Origin: Serripes groenlandicus
Taxonomy: Eukaryota; Mollusca; Bivalvia; Cardiida; Cardiidae
Length of the DNA: 64,000 nucleotides
Reading direction: 5' to 3'
Assembly (NCBI GenBank): GCA_031761405.1
Contig: JASEVX010000175.1
Location: forward strand, 186,001 to 250,000
Part shown: positions 1-11,160 of the stretch, piece after piece
Layout of the letters: every line of letters starts with the position of its first letter
How positions within the stretch are numbered: position 1 is the first letter of the stretch
The notes under the pieces: generated by a model
The model's database searches: none
What the model saw: the letters and a program-made list of their open reading frames with translations, nothing else
What the model was told of the DNA's origin: nothing
Made by a program: the position numbers and the translations under genes

Positions 1-690
1 TATAAATGTAGTCTAAATAGGTTTTTCCCAATTAACCTTGTACGGTCCCGTTTCGGAGATTCAATTAAACTTCAAATTCATTACAAATACCATAACATGT
101 TAACCCTTTCCTAAGGACAGACGTGTTTTGACGCATCGAACCAGTCTTCTGTAATCAATACTTTATGCGTTGTCCCTGTCTGTAAAGCTTGGAGGTATTA
201 TCCGGCGTTCGGCAGGCTGTCTGCCTGAATGTGCATTCGTCCGTCATGGTTTGCATTTATTGTTCAAAATGTTGTTTCTGTTTGGCAGATTCATTTCAAA
301 ATAACACTTATACCGTGTGATCAGGAGAATGGCAAAATACTAGGTACATAAATCTGGTCTGCTCAATTTAGTAATCTCCATTTTTCCTTATTTAGTTCAG
401 CCATTGTTTTAATTAATTTCCATTGTATACATTTCAAACTTGGTTTGTAGGTAACTTATGACCTACAGATGTGCAGTGCACCATTACCATAACTTTAGCA
501 TGCTGTGTTTTGAGTGTGTATATTTTTGTCTTTTCATATTCTCACTTATTATCTTGCATGCAGCACGTGCGTTCCATGAAATGCTCTTGTTCGTTAATGA
601 GTGCTTCACCAAACTGTGTACTTTGTCCGGAGAAAAGGGTCAAACTTTGATAAATTAGGTATTGGTTATTGGCAGGGAATCTGTGTTGTT
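1..690. repeat. Dispersed repeat, copy 1 of 2 (partner at 50452-51420)
   Basis: This stretch matches 50452-51420 over most of its length in the same orientation, for example AGTCTAAATAGGTTTTT near the start, GACGCATCGAACCAGTCTT, and GTAACTTATGACCTACAGAT near 450. The copies differ by many substitutions and small indels. The partner carries about 280 extra bases before the shared end (AAAAGGGT.AAACTTTGA). Short open frames inside are not supported as genes. The element class is unknown; the copy runs off the left edge of the window. Confidence 0.8.
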
Positions 691-1299
691 TCAGACATTT
701 TTTGTTTTGGTTTGTTTAAAGGTCGATGATTCATTGTTTCAACAATGTTTGTCCATATTAACTATGCCATATCTTTCCAACTTACATATGCCCCTATACT
801 ATCAGCGCTTTCAGCACTTTGATTCATCTCTGAGTAGACCACTAATTTTATGAAATATGTCCTATTTTTCATACCGATTTATTTTAGGAGCCACAGCTTG
901 AGTCGCTATTTGTTATAGCCATTTTTATTTTCATTTGATCGCCAATGGTCCTGCTTAAACATGATATAATATGTAAGGTTTCGAAAACATTGTTTGACAA
1001 GTAGCAATTTATCTTCAATGTCTCGAGGTTTTCTACTTCTAAGAAAACATTCCTATTTAAATGTTTCCAATTTTAATAATCTGTATGAGGTTTTAAATAT
1101 ACTATACTCTGTAGTTTACCACCCTTGATTATAGGAATATTTCAATTTACGCAGTGGTCATTAATATGTAAGGGTAAACTGAGCTTTCCCTGACTCTACA
1201 GTTTAGATTTTTATCATCAACTCTTATATATCAGGTTGGTGAGACCACTGGCAGAATGACAGGTACCAACACCACATACGCCATTTGTGGAGCCATCAG

Positions 1300-1532
1300 A
1301 TGTTTAGGGTAGACCGGTAGAGCATCTGCCTGGAGCGTGGACCAGGGTTCAACCCCAGGTTGAGTCGTACAAAAACATAAAGAGGGGAAGAAATGGCTTC
1401 TCACCTTGGCGCTCGGGGTTTGTGTTATGCATCATGACTGGTGTTGGGATAAATAATATCGCTATTACTGTTAAAATACCGGGAAAACATCATGGAGTTA
1501 CTGGAAAACTGTTGAAAGCAGAGTAAACCATG
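1300..1532 (+). mobile_element. tRNA-derived SINE, family C
   Basis: A degenerate pol III promoter is visible: a box A-like GGTAGAGCATCTGCC and a box B-like GGGTTCAACCCC about 30 bases further on. A body follows with GGCGCTCGGGGTTTG and ACTGGTGTTGGGATAAA, ending in CTGGAAAACTGTTGAAAGC. The same body occurs at 5174-5446, 6525-6725 and 45775-45835, so this is a dispersed family and not a tRNA gene. Confidence 0.65.
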
Positions 1533-1547
1533 ATTAACCCTTAAAAC

Positions 1548-2619
1548 TAGGGATGGGAACGAGTACCAATATTAGTACTCGGGTACTCGTGAATTCTTCC
1601 GATGGAGTACTCGGGTACTCGCAGATAATCGCAATGTATTGATGCGTTCATCAAACGTCTTGCCTCTCGGAATAATATTGCCCCCGTGCACTAAATTTGA
1701 ATCGTTTCTATAAGAACAAACATGCGTTTGTTTTCACCTCTACATTTAATATTTGATATTTGAAGAAAAACTAGTTGTTTTATTTTAAAACAAAATAATT
1801 CAACAAATACATTCAGAATTTGCATTGGCGAAAACATTGAAACGTGCGGTTGTATATCTCTTTAAAGTCGCAAAATTAAAGCAAGTCAAACGGTGAAAGG
1901 AAGACAAGAATGATAAACAATACGTTTAATAAAAGAATATCTTCATCATCAATGATAATAAGGAATATAAATCAACAATCTGAATGTTTTTTGTTCTTTC
2001 TGATTTCGATTTTACCGGTGTCCGTAATATTTGCACTACATAGCATGCATTTAACTGACTTGTCGTCTGCTGTGCGTTTGAAATGTTTCCAGACGGCGGA
2101 TTTAGCACGAGGCATGGTTATAAATTTGCTGTTTTCCTTTCGTTCGAATAGATACGAATGATAGAGGATGGTTCTAATGATTTAACGAACAATTACTCAA
2201 ACAATTGCAACAGTGCATATTGATTTGTATTTCTTACAACTATCCAATTAAAACGTGTTGACAATTGAAAACACTATTACGACGAAGGTGTGAAAACCGA
2301 CGGCCCTCCATGTTTGACATGTTGTTTGACATATGGTTGCTAATTGACTGGAGATTATATTCATATCGCTGACTACCTGTTTTGTCACATTGTTCGTAGT
2401 TGACTCTTGAACAAAACAACAAATAAAAAGGATTAAGAACCATCTTCAGACGAAAAGGTGTTAGCTGTTTGTTTAATTTACCTTCACCGCTTATTTACCG
2501 ACTTCTTTAGTAACTCACTAAGAAAAACAGATTCAATACATTTTAAGTTTATAAATGGAAGATAAATAATCGAGTACTCGAATACCTATTTTGATAACCG
2601 GTACTCGGTCCCATCCCTA
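1548..2619. mobile_element. hAT (ZBED-type) transposon, non-autonomous
   Basis: The ends are inverted: TAGGGATGGGAACGAGTACC on the left and GGTACTCGGTCCCATCCCTA on the right. The element is flanked by a perfect 8-bp target duplication, CTTAAAAC, at 1540-1547 and 2620-2627. An 8-bp duplication and TAGGGATGGG-like termini are characteristic of hAT elements. Extra GAGTACTCG-type motifs lie just inside both ends. At 1072 bp it is too short for a full hAT transposase, but it retains a BED zinc-finger remnant on the minus strand. Confidence 0.92.
1972..2115 (-). pseudogene. BED-type zinc finger remnant of the hAT transposase
   Basis: Read from the ATG at 2115 on the minus strand, 47 residues precede a TGA stop. 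They show the BED finger pattern: an aromatic VWKHF motif at residues 8-12, a CMLC pair at 23-26 and a closing H-x2-C at 44-47. BED fingers are the DNA-binding N-terminus of hAT transposases, which fits its position inside a hAT element. No catalytic domain follows, and no splice donor is evident before the stop, so it is a truncated relic. It could be the first exon of a once spliced gene. Confidence 0.72.
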
Positions 2620-2627
2620 CTTAAAAC

Positions 2628-3160
2628 ATTTAACAATCATCAGCAAAAATATTGAAAATCTATAAATGAATTATGATTATTGAAAATCCTTTTTGGCTCG
2701 TCTGTTTTTGAAGAAAGGAAGTTGAGCTATTGTGATGCCCTTGGCGTCGTCATCTCAAAACTTAAACCTTAAATCATAACTCAAAAACAGTTACACATAC
2801 ATTGTATGCTAATGAAACGTTGTACACATGCTCCTAGAAACCGTATGCATGTCTATACCTAGTCACATAACTCTTGCTTTGATTATTATTCATTTATGTC
2901 TCTTTAGAAATTAATGGAAAAACAGATGAGCATTCGCTCTGTGGCGCTTTTTTTGTTTAGCTTTTTTGATAATCATTTGTACATCATCATTGTCAATGTC
3001 TTTAAACCACTAGCCATTGCAGCTAAATTTCAAAGGAATGTTCATTTGGTAGTCTTGTTTTAAAATTATTTCAAGAATAACAATTAATTAACAACTCTAC
3101 TAAAATTGTTCAAGCCATATTATTTGGTTTTTGCGTTTCCCAGATCACTTGACATGTTGT
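2628..3160. other. Intergenic, nothing recognised
   Basis: AT-rich sequence between the hAT element and the 3161 repeat. Only short open frames are present, and I see no splice pattern, tRNA-like promoter or inverted repeat. Confidence 0.6.
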
Positions 3161-4121
3161 TAGATCACCTGAGCCAAAGGCTCAAGGTGATCTATTCTGA
3201 TCGCTCTCTGTCGGTCGTTAACTTTTAGCTTTTAACATCATTTCCTCCTTAATCATAGGACCAATTTCAACAAAACTCCACAGGAACGTTTCTTTGGTGG
3301 CCTTATTTCAATGTTTATTCAACGATATAAATTCCATCGAGAACGTTGGTTGCTGCGGCATCAGAAAGGGGGAAAATTGTTCAAACTTTAAATATCCTCT
3401 CCTCTGAATCTGCTTTTTAAATTCCAAAATAATTTGGTATAAATGTTCCTAGGGCGACCCTCTACAACATTTCTTCAATCCATACTGATTAGTTGAAAAA
3501 CATGGCATTCTGGGGGCATCAGAAAAGTGGCAAATTTACAAAATTTGAAAATAATTTTCTTGAAAGTGCTTATCTGAACTTAAGTAAATTGAATAGGAAT
3601 CTTACTTCAGTCATCCTCTACTTAATTTGTTCAAGCCGTATTGATTGGTTACCAAATCATAGCAACCAGGCATCATCACAAAAGGGGTTAATTGAACTTT
3701 TAGCTACAAATGACTACTACCAATTTCAACTTAACTTCACAGGAATGTTCCTTTGATGGTCCTCTTTCAAAATTGTTCAAAGACTTACATTATATGCAGA
3801 ACTTTGGTTGCTGCGGCACCAGAAAGTGATTCCCTCTACAAAAACTGTTCAAGTCATATTGATTTCGTTGAAAAAAACAGGGCAGCATGGCGGCATCAGC
3901 AAAGGCGCAAAATGACAATATTTTATAATTACATTCTTATTTAAGTTCTTTTTAGATTTCAAGATACAAATGGCCTTGAGTGATACGCCATTTTACTATT
4001 TCTTTAACAGTGTCCACTCCTTGCAGTTTCATTTGCACTCCTGGTCAAATTTTCCCAGATATTTGCTACTAATTTACTATCACTCGGGTGATCGATTTAG
4101 GGCCATCTTGGCCCTCTTGTT
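3161..4121. repeat. Long dispersed bivalve-type repeat, copy 1
   Basis: It begins GATCACCTGAGCCAAAGGC and ends GGGCCATCTTGGCCCTCTTG. A second copy with the same ends lies at 56837-57901, and a fragment at 63570-63710. It is internally repetitive: phrases like TTGGTTGCTGCGGCA and TCCTCTTTCAAAATTGTTCA recur with 'CACAGGAATGTTCCTTTG'. I recognise this ending as a common repeat of bivalve genomes (recall, not search). The class is uncertain and no protein is encoded. Confidence 0.85.
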
Positions 4122-4524
4122 TCACATTCAGATCCATTTTGGTTCATCCTCAGTAGACACATTTGAACATGAGGGCCAAAATGATAACAAACCAAATCGC
4201 CTACGACATTTTTGGATTATGGCCATAGAAATGACAAAACATTTGCGAAAATTAGCACTGCTCTTTAAGTCGAACAGTTTTCACCCGATCTTCACCAAAC
4301 TTAGTGACCCAAAGAACCTTTGGATTATGGCCCTTGAATTATCAAAACGTGTGTCCAAATAGGCATTGCCTGATTTTTAACATCAACTAACTTGTCTGTT
4401 GGAAAAGGCTATCAGCAGGGCTCTACAAATTATCTTTTGACAAGATACATTTATTTGTCCGGTCAAACTTGGCAGGAGTAGTCGATATAGTTGTCGCTCA
4501 CTGTCCGTCCGTTAAATGTTTACT

Positions 4525-4622
4525 GCCTCGGGTAGAGCGTCCGCCGTAAGAGGTCGGAGGTTCCATCCCTAACCGGGTCCTACCAGACTCCTAGATATAA
4601 TTGAAAGCGGCGAAAAATACAA
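4525..4622 (+). mobile_element. tRNA-derived SINE fragment
   Basis: A box A-like GGGTAGAGCGTCCGCC and a box B-like GAGGTTCCATCCC lie at tRNA spacing, followed by a short tail with ATAATTGAAAGCGGCG. The tail resembles the end of the SINE at 6525. Too diverged to be a tRNA gene. Confidence 0.5.
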
Positions 4623-5008
4623 ACAAACAAACAAAACTATTACTATTCGAAGCTGCTTTTGTTGTCACACTGTCTCAGCGAATGTGGTCCTGATTTGTAA
4701 AAAGGTTTTGATTAACAATCAAGACCCACACCAGACGAGCTTTGATGACATGTGATAGCTCTTGTTTTGGTAATATAACTTCTTATCTTCCAATGATAGT
4801 TGGAGGGTAGATAGACAAACACGCAAAGATCAAGTATTCTAATCAGGATTATTTCCCTTTGACTAAACAAATTTTGTGGTTTCTGCTATTTTTCTTAGTC
4901 CTTAAATGCTATGAATCAGTCTGTTTGCGGTAAGGCGGGTATTAGCATAAACAGTGGGTTATAACCGCCCATAATAATGAGTGCATTTTGATTACCGAAA
5001 ACCCATGA

Positions 5009-5242
5009 ATGCTTAGGGGCGCCGCGGTAACCGATGTGCTTGGATCCGTATCAAGCTCCATCCGGAGTTTAATATTCACTACGGACAAAGCCGATGATCG
5101 TATTTCATTGGTTACTTGTAAAATGACGTATCATATTCGAGTTTGGTTCCTGTCTCAGTATTATAATGAGGAATCCGAGTGGTTAGCTTTGGGGATTAAA
5201 CATCGGAATCGATCCCTACTTGTGGCCGTCATGGTGGAGTGA
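5009..5242 (+). other. Open frame with no support as a gene
   Basis: A 77-residue open frame whose 3' third lies inside the SINE at 5174. It has no recognisable domain, signal peptide or membrane segment. I regard it as a chance frame and record it only because it is one of the longer ones in this region. Confidence 0.2.
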
Positions 5243-5446
5243 ACTTGTTTTCCCGGAAGACTTATAAAAATGGTAATAATGGCTGCCTTCCTTTGCGCTC
5301 AGGGTTGCGGGGTTAGCATTTTGACTGACTAACTGACTAGTGTCAGAATGAATGGACCAGTAGTACTGGTAACTTACCCAGGAAACCCTGTGATATAACT
5401 GAAACAATGTTGAAGATGGCCTAATACACCAATCCATCAATCAATT
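5174..5446 (+). mobile_element. tRNA-derived SINE, family C, near full length
   Basis: The head carries GAGTGGTTAGC (box A-like) and GAATCGATCCC (box B-like). The body carries TGCGCTCAGGGTTGC and TTTTGACTGACTAACTGAC. The end reads ATAACTGAAACAATGTTGAA, then ACCAATCCATCAATCAAT, a simple-repeat tail. It is the best preserved copy of this family in the window. Confidence 0.75.
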
Positions 5447-5689
5447 GTTTGCCCGGGAACATAAAAAAGTGTTATGTGAACGTGGTGTCAATTAAATAGT
5501 GTTGAAATCGGCGTGAAAATCCAAATAGAACTGATTATCTAAGGAGAGAGAAACTTTATCAATAAATTAAATCCAACAGGATTAAATGGCTGAGAAAAAG
5601 AAGTACAACAACAGTTTGCTTTTCGTCATATCTGAACACCGGTTACGAAGACGATGCTCTTATTCATAGCCCGAAAATGTTGTATCTCA

Positions 5690-5875
5690 TGTCTCGGCGG
5701 TGTAGTCGTACGAGCATCTGGCTTGTGAATAGGGGACAAGGGTGCTTGACCAAATTAGGTCGTACCAAATACCTTTCAAAAAGTACACTTCGCGCAAAGG
5801 GTTGATGTATTGCATTGCGACTGACACATCATGTTACATCATTCAAACAAACACAACTATGGTTAAATTGTAACT
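5690..5875 (+). mobile_element. tRNA-derived SINE, diverged
   Basis: GTACGAGCATCTGGC and GGTGCTTGACCAAAT sit at tRNA-like spacing. The following TAGGTCGTACCAAATACC and the cattgcgactgac phrase match the family C body. Heavily mutated. Confidence 0.45.
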
Positions 5876-6074
5876 AGTCCATGCACTACTTAACCCAGAC
5901 GCATTTTGACACATTTTTAGCAGACGACCCTTCGAATACATTGTGGCAAAAAGAGAAATTGTTTTCAATTTTATTCTATTATTTAACGTTCATGTTTAGA
6001 ATTTTACAAAAGTTCAGCCAACATATGTTTTATGTCATGCTGCACGTGTGTACTAGATGGTTTGTTTTGTTGGC

Positions 6075-6235
6075 GACAGTTCTCGTATTCGTGATCCCTG
6101 GGTAAACAATTCAGTACTAGGCTAGGAAATGTGCCTTGCCCAAGAGCACTCCACCATTAATACAGCGTCGCGACTGGGGATCGGAACCGGGTCCAAAACG
6201 CCGACGCTAACCACTCGGCTACGTCGGATTCCTGT
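6075..6235 (-). mobile_element. tRNA-derived SINE, family B
   Basis: Read on the minus strand, GTAGCCGAGTGGTTAGCG is a serine/leucine-type box A and GGTTCCGATCCCC a box B. These are followed by CTTGGGCAAGGCACA, a phrase frequent in animal SINE bodies. The same body occurs at 8222-8352 and, in variant form, at 19808. The missing acceptor pairing argues against a functional tRNA. Confidence 0.6.
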
Positions 6236-6524
6236 GTCCTATATGGAAGAGGTTTTACAACCAGGCTGTGTATTCAGAGTTAGCTTTAAAAAAAATGCAG
6301 TCGGGTGTGCGGACGTTTAAAGCTGTAAGATTGTTGATTCAGCTATGTAGCAACCTAATAACAACTGTTCTGTAAGATAAATCTCGAGTACACCACAGGG
6401 ACGTGCTCCTCTAAAAATAAATATGATGCATACATATCAAACGTTGTTATTTATGCATAGGGTCATTTTTATTTTTAGAGGCGCACGTCCCTGTGAGTAC
6501 ACTCTGTGGGAAAGAAAGCAAACT

Positions 6525-6725
6525 AGGTTCGACCCCCGGTTTGATTATACCAAAAATATTTAAAAACGGTTGTAATGCCTTGCGTTGCTGGCGCTCAGGG
6601 ATGTAGGGATGGCATTGAGACTGCTGTATTCGTATCGGCTTAAACCGACAGATCTGGTAACTTATCCAGTAATCGGGATAAACCTATAATACTATTGAAA
6701 GAGGCGTACACACTATTCAACTAAA
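6525..6725 (+). mobile_element. tRNA-derived SINE, family C
   Basis: A box B-like GGTTCGACCCCCGG is followed by the family C body with CTGGCGCTCAGGGATG, CTGGTAACTTATCCAGTAA and ATACTATTGAAAGAGGCG. The head is partly lost. Confidence 0.6.
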
Positions 6726-6874
6726 AACTGAATATATGTGGGATTCTAACGTTGGCTACATGTAACTAATTTACAAAAGTAAGGACGTTCATTGAGGTCA
6801 CATTTATAAGAGCGCTTAAACCTACCGTAGAGTAATTATTACATATGAATAGTATTAAAAAAGTTTAACATAAT

Positions 6875-7115
6875 TGAGCCGTTCCACGAGAAAATCGACA
6901 TTGTTGACTCCGCGTAAAGTACCGAGCCGGATCAGTCTAAGCATGCCGCGCAGGCTAACACGGGCAGACAAGTTTCGTCTCCTGTGGATTTTCGGTTTCA
7001 GGAATCATTATTCTATCCCCCTGAGACGGAATGTTTCGACACGGATCAGCCTGCGCATGCTGATCTGGGTCGATACATTACGCAGAGTCCATAATGTTGG
7101 TTTTGTCGTGATAAG
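6875..7115. mobile_element. MITE of the GAGCCG family, copy 1
   Basis: The element starts TGAGCCGTTCCACGAGAAAA and ends with CCATAATGTTGGTTTTGTCG. Inside are inverted GATCAG...CTGATC segments around TTCGTCTCCTGTGG and CCCCTGAGACGGAATG. Sister copies lie at 7690, 43904, 47943 and 61853. Better copies end CGGCTCATAT with flanking TA, suggesting a Tc1/mariner-type TA target (inference). The 102-residue open frame across it is a by-product of the repeat. Confidence 0.8.
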
Positions 7116-7444
7116 ATCTGTTTACAAAAGTTCCTTGAACCCTTTTGGTGCTGTGTTTCAACAGTTTCTCGAAACCTGCTAAGACTTGGTATCGAACAGT
7201 GTAGAACCTGATCAGACTTGGAGGATACGCAGGCGGATGTGGTTCTACATTGGCCGTTAATGCCTGAAGGTTGGTTTTGGCAGTCCGCTACTCAATTTAT
7301 TATCAAAATGTCCCAGTTTAATCTTTTCAAGGGGTATAGTTATCAGACCTTTGAAATATCAAGGACAAGGCACTATATTGGAAAATAGGCGTTTTTCCTT
7401 TTCCAGGTACAACACAATGTGCAGCAAACACATTTGAAAACATC

Positions 7445-7612
7445 TAGGTTAAATATTGAACAGTTCTATAAATGAAAGCATAATTATTGAATAGAGTTGA
7501 AAACAGTCTGACAACAGGAGAAGTTGCTCTTTATGAGCAATTTCTTTTTTTGTCACACCGTTTTCCAAAGTCGTCTGCAGCAGATGTATGTACTAGTATA
7601 TGTGGGAAAAGG
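7445..7612. mobile_element. TTAA-MITE, decayed
   Basis: It retains the inner part of the family: GAAAACAGTCTGACAACAGG, ATGAGCAATTTCTTTTTTTG, CGTCTGCAGCAGATG and GTGGGAAAAGGGTTAA at its right end. The left terminus is lost. Confidence 0.65.
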
Positions 7613-7689
7613 GTTAACTGATAATTTCAAACAAACAAAAAACGATCTTATATATAAACATGTGGGCACACGAATTTCAATTGTGATAA

Positions 7690-7932
7690 TTGAGCCGTCC
7701 CGCGAGAAAACCAACATTATGGCCTCTGCGTAATGTATCGACCCAGTTCAGTCCGCGCAGACTGATCCGGGCCGACACATTCCGTCTCAGGGGGATAGAG
7801 GTATATATAATGATTCCTGACACAGAAAATCCACATGAGGCGAAAAGTATCTATCCAGGTAAGCCTGCGCGGCATGCTTAGGCTGATCCGGGTCGATACT
7901 TTACGCAGAGTCCACAATGTTGGTTTTAACGT
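7690..7932. mobile_element. MITE of the GAGCCG family, copy 2
   Basis: It begins TTGAGCCGTCCCGCGAGAAA and ends CCACAATGTTGGTTTTAACG. It has the same internal phrases as the other copies: TAATGTATCGACCCAGTTCA, CATTCCGTCTCAGGGGGATA and GGCATGCTTAGGCTGATCC. The right terminus is less well kept than the left. Confidence 0.8.
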
Positions 7933-8221
7933 ATTGAGTGAAATGTAAATTTATTGACATAGCATGTTTATCGGTTTCCCCAATTGCTTTCTCTATCATG
8001 AGATTTCCAAACAATAATTTGAAATGAAATGATTGTTTTGTTGTTTTTCTACAAAAGGTTATGATATGGTATTCGGGGAAAGTTCTGTCCATGCGTAGAA
8101 TATTAGGTGAACTGGTTTATTGATGAAACTGAAATGCCGATAGTTGAAAACGGCATTAAACACTAATCAATCACCAGGATAAGGGTGAATGATAGTGGTG
8201 ATTCGCTTCACTATATACTTT

Positions 8222-8690
8222 GTTTTTATTGGAGTTTTACGCCGTTTTCAACCTCATTTCAGTTATATTACGGCGACATTTCACTTATTCATGCTCCCTG
8301 GGTAAACAAACAAGTACTAGGCAAGGAAATGTGCCTTGTCGAAGGGCAATCCCACCATGATTGATGTGGATTTAAAGCCGTTTTCGACAATTGTTCAGTC
8401 ATATCACAGCGGCCAGTTCACCTAACCATGTTTCCTGGTTTTCTCACACCAGTACTCCACATAATAGTCTTTCCAAGCAACTGGCTGCTTTTCCAAATAG
8501 ACTGTTACCCCATTGGTGGAAGACGTATGCCGATTGTCGCATTTACTTTTATCAAGGGTCGGAAAGAATGTTGGCCGAGTTGTATCCCCTGGATTAACAG
8601 CCCTCTCCCAACCATGACCGCCGCTACTGGTCGCCAGGTTTCAAATCCCCGACGCTTACCACTAGGCCACGGTGGATTCCTTATGGCTAC
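8222..8690 (-). mobile_element. SINE A inserted into SINE B
   Basis: The outer element (minus strand) has its tRNA-like head at 8628-8690, with CCACTAGGCCACGG and GTTTCAAATCCCC in plus orientation. Its body is at 8222-8352, with GGCAAGGAAATGTGCCTTGT. It is split by a family A SINE at about 8353-8605, identified by TCATATCACAGCGGCCAGTT and CAAGCAACTGGCTGCTTTTCC, both shared with 20035, 15829 and 50058. The 142-residue open frame crossing it is not a gene. Confidence 0.65.
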
Positions 8691-8794
8691 ACTAACTAAT
8701 GCTTCAAACGTCGTATTTCTCTACTATATTGACCGGTCCTTAGGTTCCATGGTGCAGAGAATATTTTATTTACTGGCGAACATATATTCAGAAA

Positions 8795-8908
8795 TCCGCC
8801 GTGGCCGAGTGGTTAGCCGATCGGTAAGCATTGGTTTACACAGGGATCATGAATAAGTGAACTGTTGTCGGTGTATAACTGAAATAATGTTGAAAATGGT
8901 TTTAAACC
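8795..8908 (+). mobile_element. tRNA-derived SINE, family C, short
   Basis: The head CCGCCGTGGCCGAGTGGTTA is box A-like. The end GTATAACTGAAATAATGTTG is the family C 3' end, followed by GGTTTTAAACCCC. The middle of the body is deleted. Confidence 0.55.
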
Positions 8909-9164
8909 CCATAAACATTTGGATTCGATTTGTGATATTTTTAAAAATAAAAACACAGAGTATGACAGACAATACAAATCTGTTGAAAACGCGCATATCT
9001 TGTTGTAGTGTTTGTCAACAGAAACAAAACAAAAACTTGAGATTGAAAAAAAAAACAATAATGTCCTTGAAAATTAAAAAACAAAAATTAAGCATGTCGG
9101 TTAACATCATAGAACTAACATCTGTTTAACCTTTCCCTATTTCAACAAATCTGCAGCAGACGAG

Positions 9165-9340
9165 TTCAAAAATATTGAGAAAAAAACCTATAAATGACAG
9201 GAGAATGTTTGAATAGAGTTGAAAACATTATGGCCAACGGAGAATAGCTCATGATGGGCAATTTCTCATTTTACCACAATGTTTTCAATATTCGTCTGCT
9301 GTAGATGCGTCAAAGGGATTCTTTATGTGGGATAATGTTA
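9165..9340. mobile_element. TTAA-MITE, decayed
   Basis: The inner hairpin of the family is visible: GTTGAAAACATTATGGCCAA against TTTTACCACAATGTTTTCAA, with GATGGGCAATTTCTC at the turn. Both CCCTTTCCC ends have eroded. Confidence 0.6.
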
Positions 9341-9344
9341 AACA

Positions 9345-10285
9345 CCATTTTTTGGTAGACTTGCGCATGCGCAGAGGCTGCCATAGTCTTAGTGAGTTTG
9401 AAGTCACGTGATGTATATGCCCTTCACCACCAACAATTAAGTGCAATTTTTGGTTTGACTAATTTACGAATGCTCACAAAAGCAAACATAGAATAACGAA
9501 AAAAAATCCGATTATTCAAGCTTATAATAGAAAATAACAAGTCTTGTAAGTGTAAATATCATATTTAAAGTGTACACAATTATTTAGATATCACTACGCC
9601 AATATAGCACTGCACCGCGCAATTACCCTTTGTAAATTGTAACCCTTTTTTCCCTCTCGGCAGAGATGTAAACATCCACTCGCCCGCTAGCATAAGCGAG
9701 TGGAATGAAGGATCGGCTAGTACGAAATTCTAGGCGCTAGTCCATACATATTCGTTCATGTCCTTATTCATAAAGATAGTATGCATTGCTAAGCCTTTTC
9801 TTTCTCTTTCTCTCAGTCCATCTATTCCTTCCACAACGATTTGCATTTTGGATAGGTGCTTTCGACAAGGTCCGCGTCTAAAGAAACAAATTTCATCAAA
9901 TGATTTGAGCGCTTTAAATCACTTGTTTATAAAGCGTTTAGAATACTTTGATTATAATAGGCAGAACGAATAACGAATAAATCTTGCAAGAAATCGATCA
10001 TTTCTTTCGGCCAAAATCAGGTAAATGACCCGCGGATATTGGTTGTTACAACATAACTGATTCATCCTTTTATTCTAAATTTGTATTATACAGTTCAAAA
10101 TTAGATTTTGACAGTTTGTTCGTTATGATTTTGACGCGATTCAAGATTTTGACGCGATTATTTCGTTCATAGAGTTGATTACTAACAGATGACTAAGTTG
10201 ATGATGGAAAGAACATTAATAAGTTAAGTTAAGCTAAAACATGCACAGGCAGGCGAGTGTTTCATTAGGATAAGTGCAACACTCA
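9345..10285. other. Intergenic, nothing recognised
   Basis: AT-rich. There is a short inverted segment around ACTCGCCCGCTAGCATAAGC and a repeated GATTTTGACGCGATT near 10125-10160. No gene, tRNA-like promoter or complete element is visible. Confidence 0.55.
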
Positions 10286-10289
10286 ATTC

Positions 10290-10537
10290 CCAATCCTGCT
10301 TGCCCTTTAACAAATCACAACCCACCCCACAATATAAAAACTCTGCAGCAGACGAATTAAAAAAAATCTGAGCAAAGATACAGAAAATCACATTTATTGG
10401 AAGAGTAATCATTGAATATAGTTGAAAACATTGTTGCAAAAGGAGAAAGCTTGTTATGAGCAATTTCTTCTTCTGCATCAATGTTTTCAAAAGTCGTCGG
10501 CTGCAATTACGTATGCAAGTGGGAAAGGTTTAAATAA
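10290..10537. mobile_element. TTAA-MITE, decayed
   Basis: It contains CTCTGCAGCAGACGAATT, the internal GAAAACATTGTTGCAAAAGG and TGAGCAATTTCTTC phrases, and ends CAAGTGGGAAAGGTTTAA. The left terminus is degraded. Confidence 0.65.
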
Positions 10538-11039
10538 GAAACACTTTTTCAAATGATAGTCAGTTGGCTATTCTAGTATATAATGTCCGTCTTAAATAAT
10601 AATGACAAAACTTTCAAAAAACAGAAAAAGATTTTTTACAATTTAATTGAAAACATATTTAATCAAAGTTGGGAAAGTTGTCCCTTTCCGTGCTTTTTTT
10701 ATGAGAGTTCAAATCACAAGCAAAACTTATGGGACAGAGTTGACAAATAACACATTGACACAATTTCAGATTTAGGCTTTGTTTCTGTCAAACTGCTGAA
10801 GAAGACAACACTGAGACACACATTTTGATTAAAAGTTTATTTAAAAAAAGGAATAATTTTATTTATGATAAACAACATTACAATGATGGTGTAGAAAATA
10901 CATGTCAACAATACATTTTTCAATTTGTACATTCATTGCACAGACCAAATCTTAGCAAGTTTGAAATTATGGACCTCTCGGCACATTTTTTTCTCAATTC
11001 ATTACTTCTTGGCAGGATTTTACTGCTAAAATTGATGAT

Positions 11040-11160
11040 TTATTTTTATTTTTGGCCGGATTGCTCTAGCAATTCCGGTCTATAGATTGGCGATGTCTGT
11101 CTCTCCGTCTGTCTGTTCGTCAACATTTTGGTTAAAGTTTCAGGTTGAGGCAAAATATCA
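11040..11160. repeat. Fragment of the GCCGGATTGCTC dispersed repeat
   Basis: GGCCGGATTGCTCTAGCAAT and GGTCTATAGATTGGC match, in part inverted, sequences at 21310-21550 and 27060-27135 (AGACCGGCATGTTTGAGCAA, AATCTGGCC). I recognise this ending as a common bivalve repeat. The family appears here only as fragments. Confidence 0.6.

Noticed and set aside
3970..4362. 130-residue open frame on the plus strand
   Set aside because: Its first part is the end of the dispersed repeat at 3161-4121; no recognisable protein features.
6874..7182. 102-residue arginine-rich open frame
   Set aside because: Produced by the GAGCCG-family MITE; similar arginine-rich frames appear in the other copies.
8428..8856. 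142-residue open frame on the plus strand
   Set aside because: It runs across two nested SINEs, including their tRNA-like heads; no domain or splice support.
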